This document shows positions 63,778 through 64,000 of a stretch of 64,000 nucleotides of DNA, in pieces; position 1 is the first letter of the stretch, and each line of letters opens with the position of its first letter. The stretch comes from Acidovorax temperans. Lineage in GTDB: Bacteria; Pseudomonadota; Gammaproteobacteria; Burkholderiales; Burkholderiaceae_C. Location: contig NZ_VFPV01000001.1 in assembly GCF_006716905.1 (NCBI RefSeq), forward strand, positions 797,501 through 861,500, in the 5' to 3' direction. The position numbers were made by a program, and so were the translations under genes. The notes beneath the pieces were generated by a model. It saw nothing but the letters and a program-made list of their open reading frames with translations. It searched no databases and was not told where the DNA came from.

Positions 63778-64000
63778 TTAACGTGGCGCGTGCTGCAAAG
63801 TCCAGACACCGTGAGGTGACTTACCTACCGGTACCTGCTTGATCACTTTTTTCTCCACAGTATCCACCACAGACATCTTTTTGGCCCAACGTGAACTGAC
63901 AAAGATAAAGCGACCGTCTGCAGAGACGTCCATACAGTCAGGCCCTCCTGGAACAGGATAAGTGTCCACGACCTCTTGTCGCTGCATGTCCAGTTTGCTG
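63778..64000 (-). CDS. YncE-type beta-propeller protein, C-terminal fragment
   Basis: The last 74 or so residues of a beta-propeller protein are visible; the rest is beyond the window. PGGPDCMDVSADGRFIFVSSRWAKKMSVVDT and VGKSPHGVW are typical of 40-residue YVTN/YncE repeats. It ends 21 bp upstream of the polysaccharide deacetylase start on the same strand, so the two may form an operon. Confidence 0.75.
   Translation of the reverse strand, partial: SKLDMQRQEVVDTYPVPGGPDCMDVSADGRFIFVSSRWAKKMSVVDTVEKKVIKQVPVGKSPHGVWTLQHAPR

Overview
The window is a GC-rich chromosomal segment from a betaproteobacterium of the family Comamonadaceae, most likely Acidovorax or a close relative. The evidence is the gene content and order (glnA-DUF4124-ntrB-ntrC, glyA-nrdR, thyA-DUF4337-folA) and the small dispersed hairpin repeats between genes (core AATAGCTGCTGGCGCTTAT), which I associate with this family. 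Most of the sequence is ordinary core genome. No CRISPR array, prophage, integrative element or toxin/defence island was found. The interest lies in small mobile DNA nested inside core operons and in cis-regulation.

Layout. 1-6.4 kb: 3' part of an amidase, a DadA-like oxidase, nnr (NAD(P)HX repair), rnr (RNase R) and two tandem tRNA-Leu(CAG) genes. 6.4-11.5 kb: a GNAT gene, a large DUF349 protein with an Arg/Gly-rich tract, and a lytic transglycosylase. 11.6-13.5 kb: a ZTP (pfl) riboswitch followed by glyA and nrdR. 13.6-17.8 kb: aroC, an MFS permease and a lipoprotein 5'-nucleotidase on the minus strand. 18-26.8 kb: a PAS-GAF-GGDEF-EAL protein, a CBS protein, metY with an alpha/beta hydrolase, an Mpo1-like protein, YihY, DUF2069 and an FAD-linked 2-hydroxyacid dehydrogenase. 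26.8-31.2 kb: a LysR regulator divergent from a cupin, an amine-oxidase-like flavoprotein and an MFS gene. 31.5-42.7 kb: a polyol catabolic cluster in minus-strand order mtlE-F-G-K-SDR-mtlD-mtlR-[IS200]-mtlY-mtlZ. It imports polyols by ABC transporter, oxidises them to ketoses and phosphorylates xylulose and fructose. 43-47 kb: thyA-DUF4337-folA, then a broken BBE-type flavin oxidase. 47-51.8 kb: a PAS-GGDEF diguanylate cyclase, an IS630 element itself split by a MITE, xthA and a DUF2383 protein. 52-60.1 kb: the nitrogen-control operon glnA-DUF4124-ntrB-ntrC, carrying an IS4-type element in the glnA terminator and an IS1111-type element between ntrB and ntrC. 60.1-64 kb: a CinA-like protein, a CysZ/EI24 membrane protein, a fatty acid hydroxylase/sterol desaturase, a polysaccharide deacetylase and the end of a beta-propeller protein.

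How it fits together. NtrB/NtrC control glnA through a sigma-54 promoter and an NtrC site that are both visible upstream of glnA. The two insertions physically uncouple glnA, ntrB and ntrC, which are normally linked. The mtl cluster is a complete polyol pathway with its own AraC regulator. Its two kinase genes are separated from the rest by an IS200 element, and the xylulokinase gene contains an in-frame copy of a dispersed repeat. Each insertion can be read at base level: empty-site reconstruction, target duplications or terminal inverted repeats are visible for the IS4, IS630, MITE and IS1111 elements.
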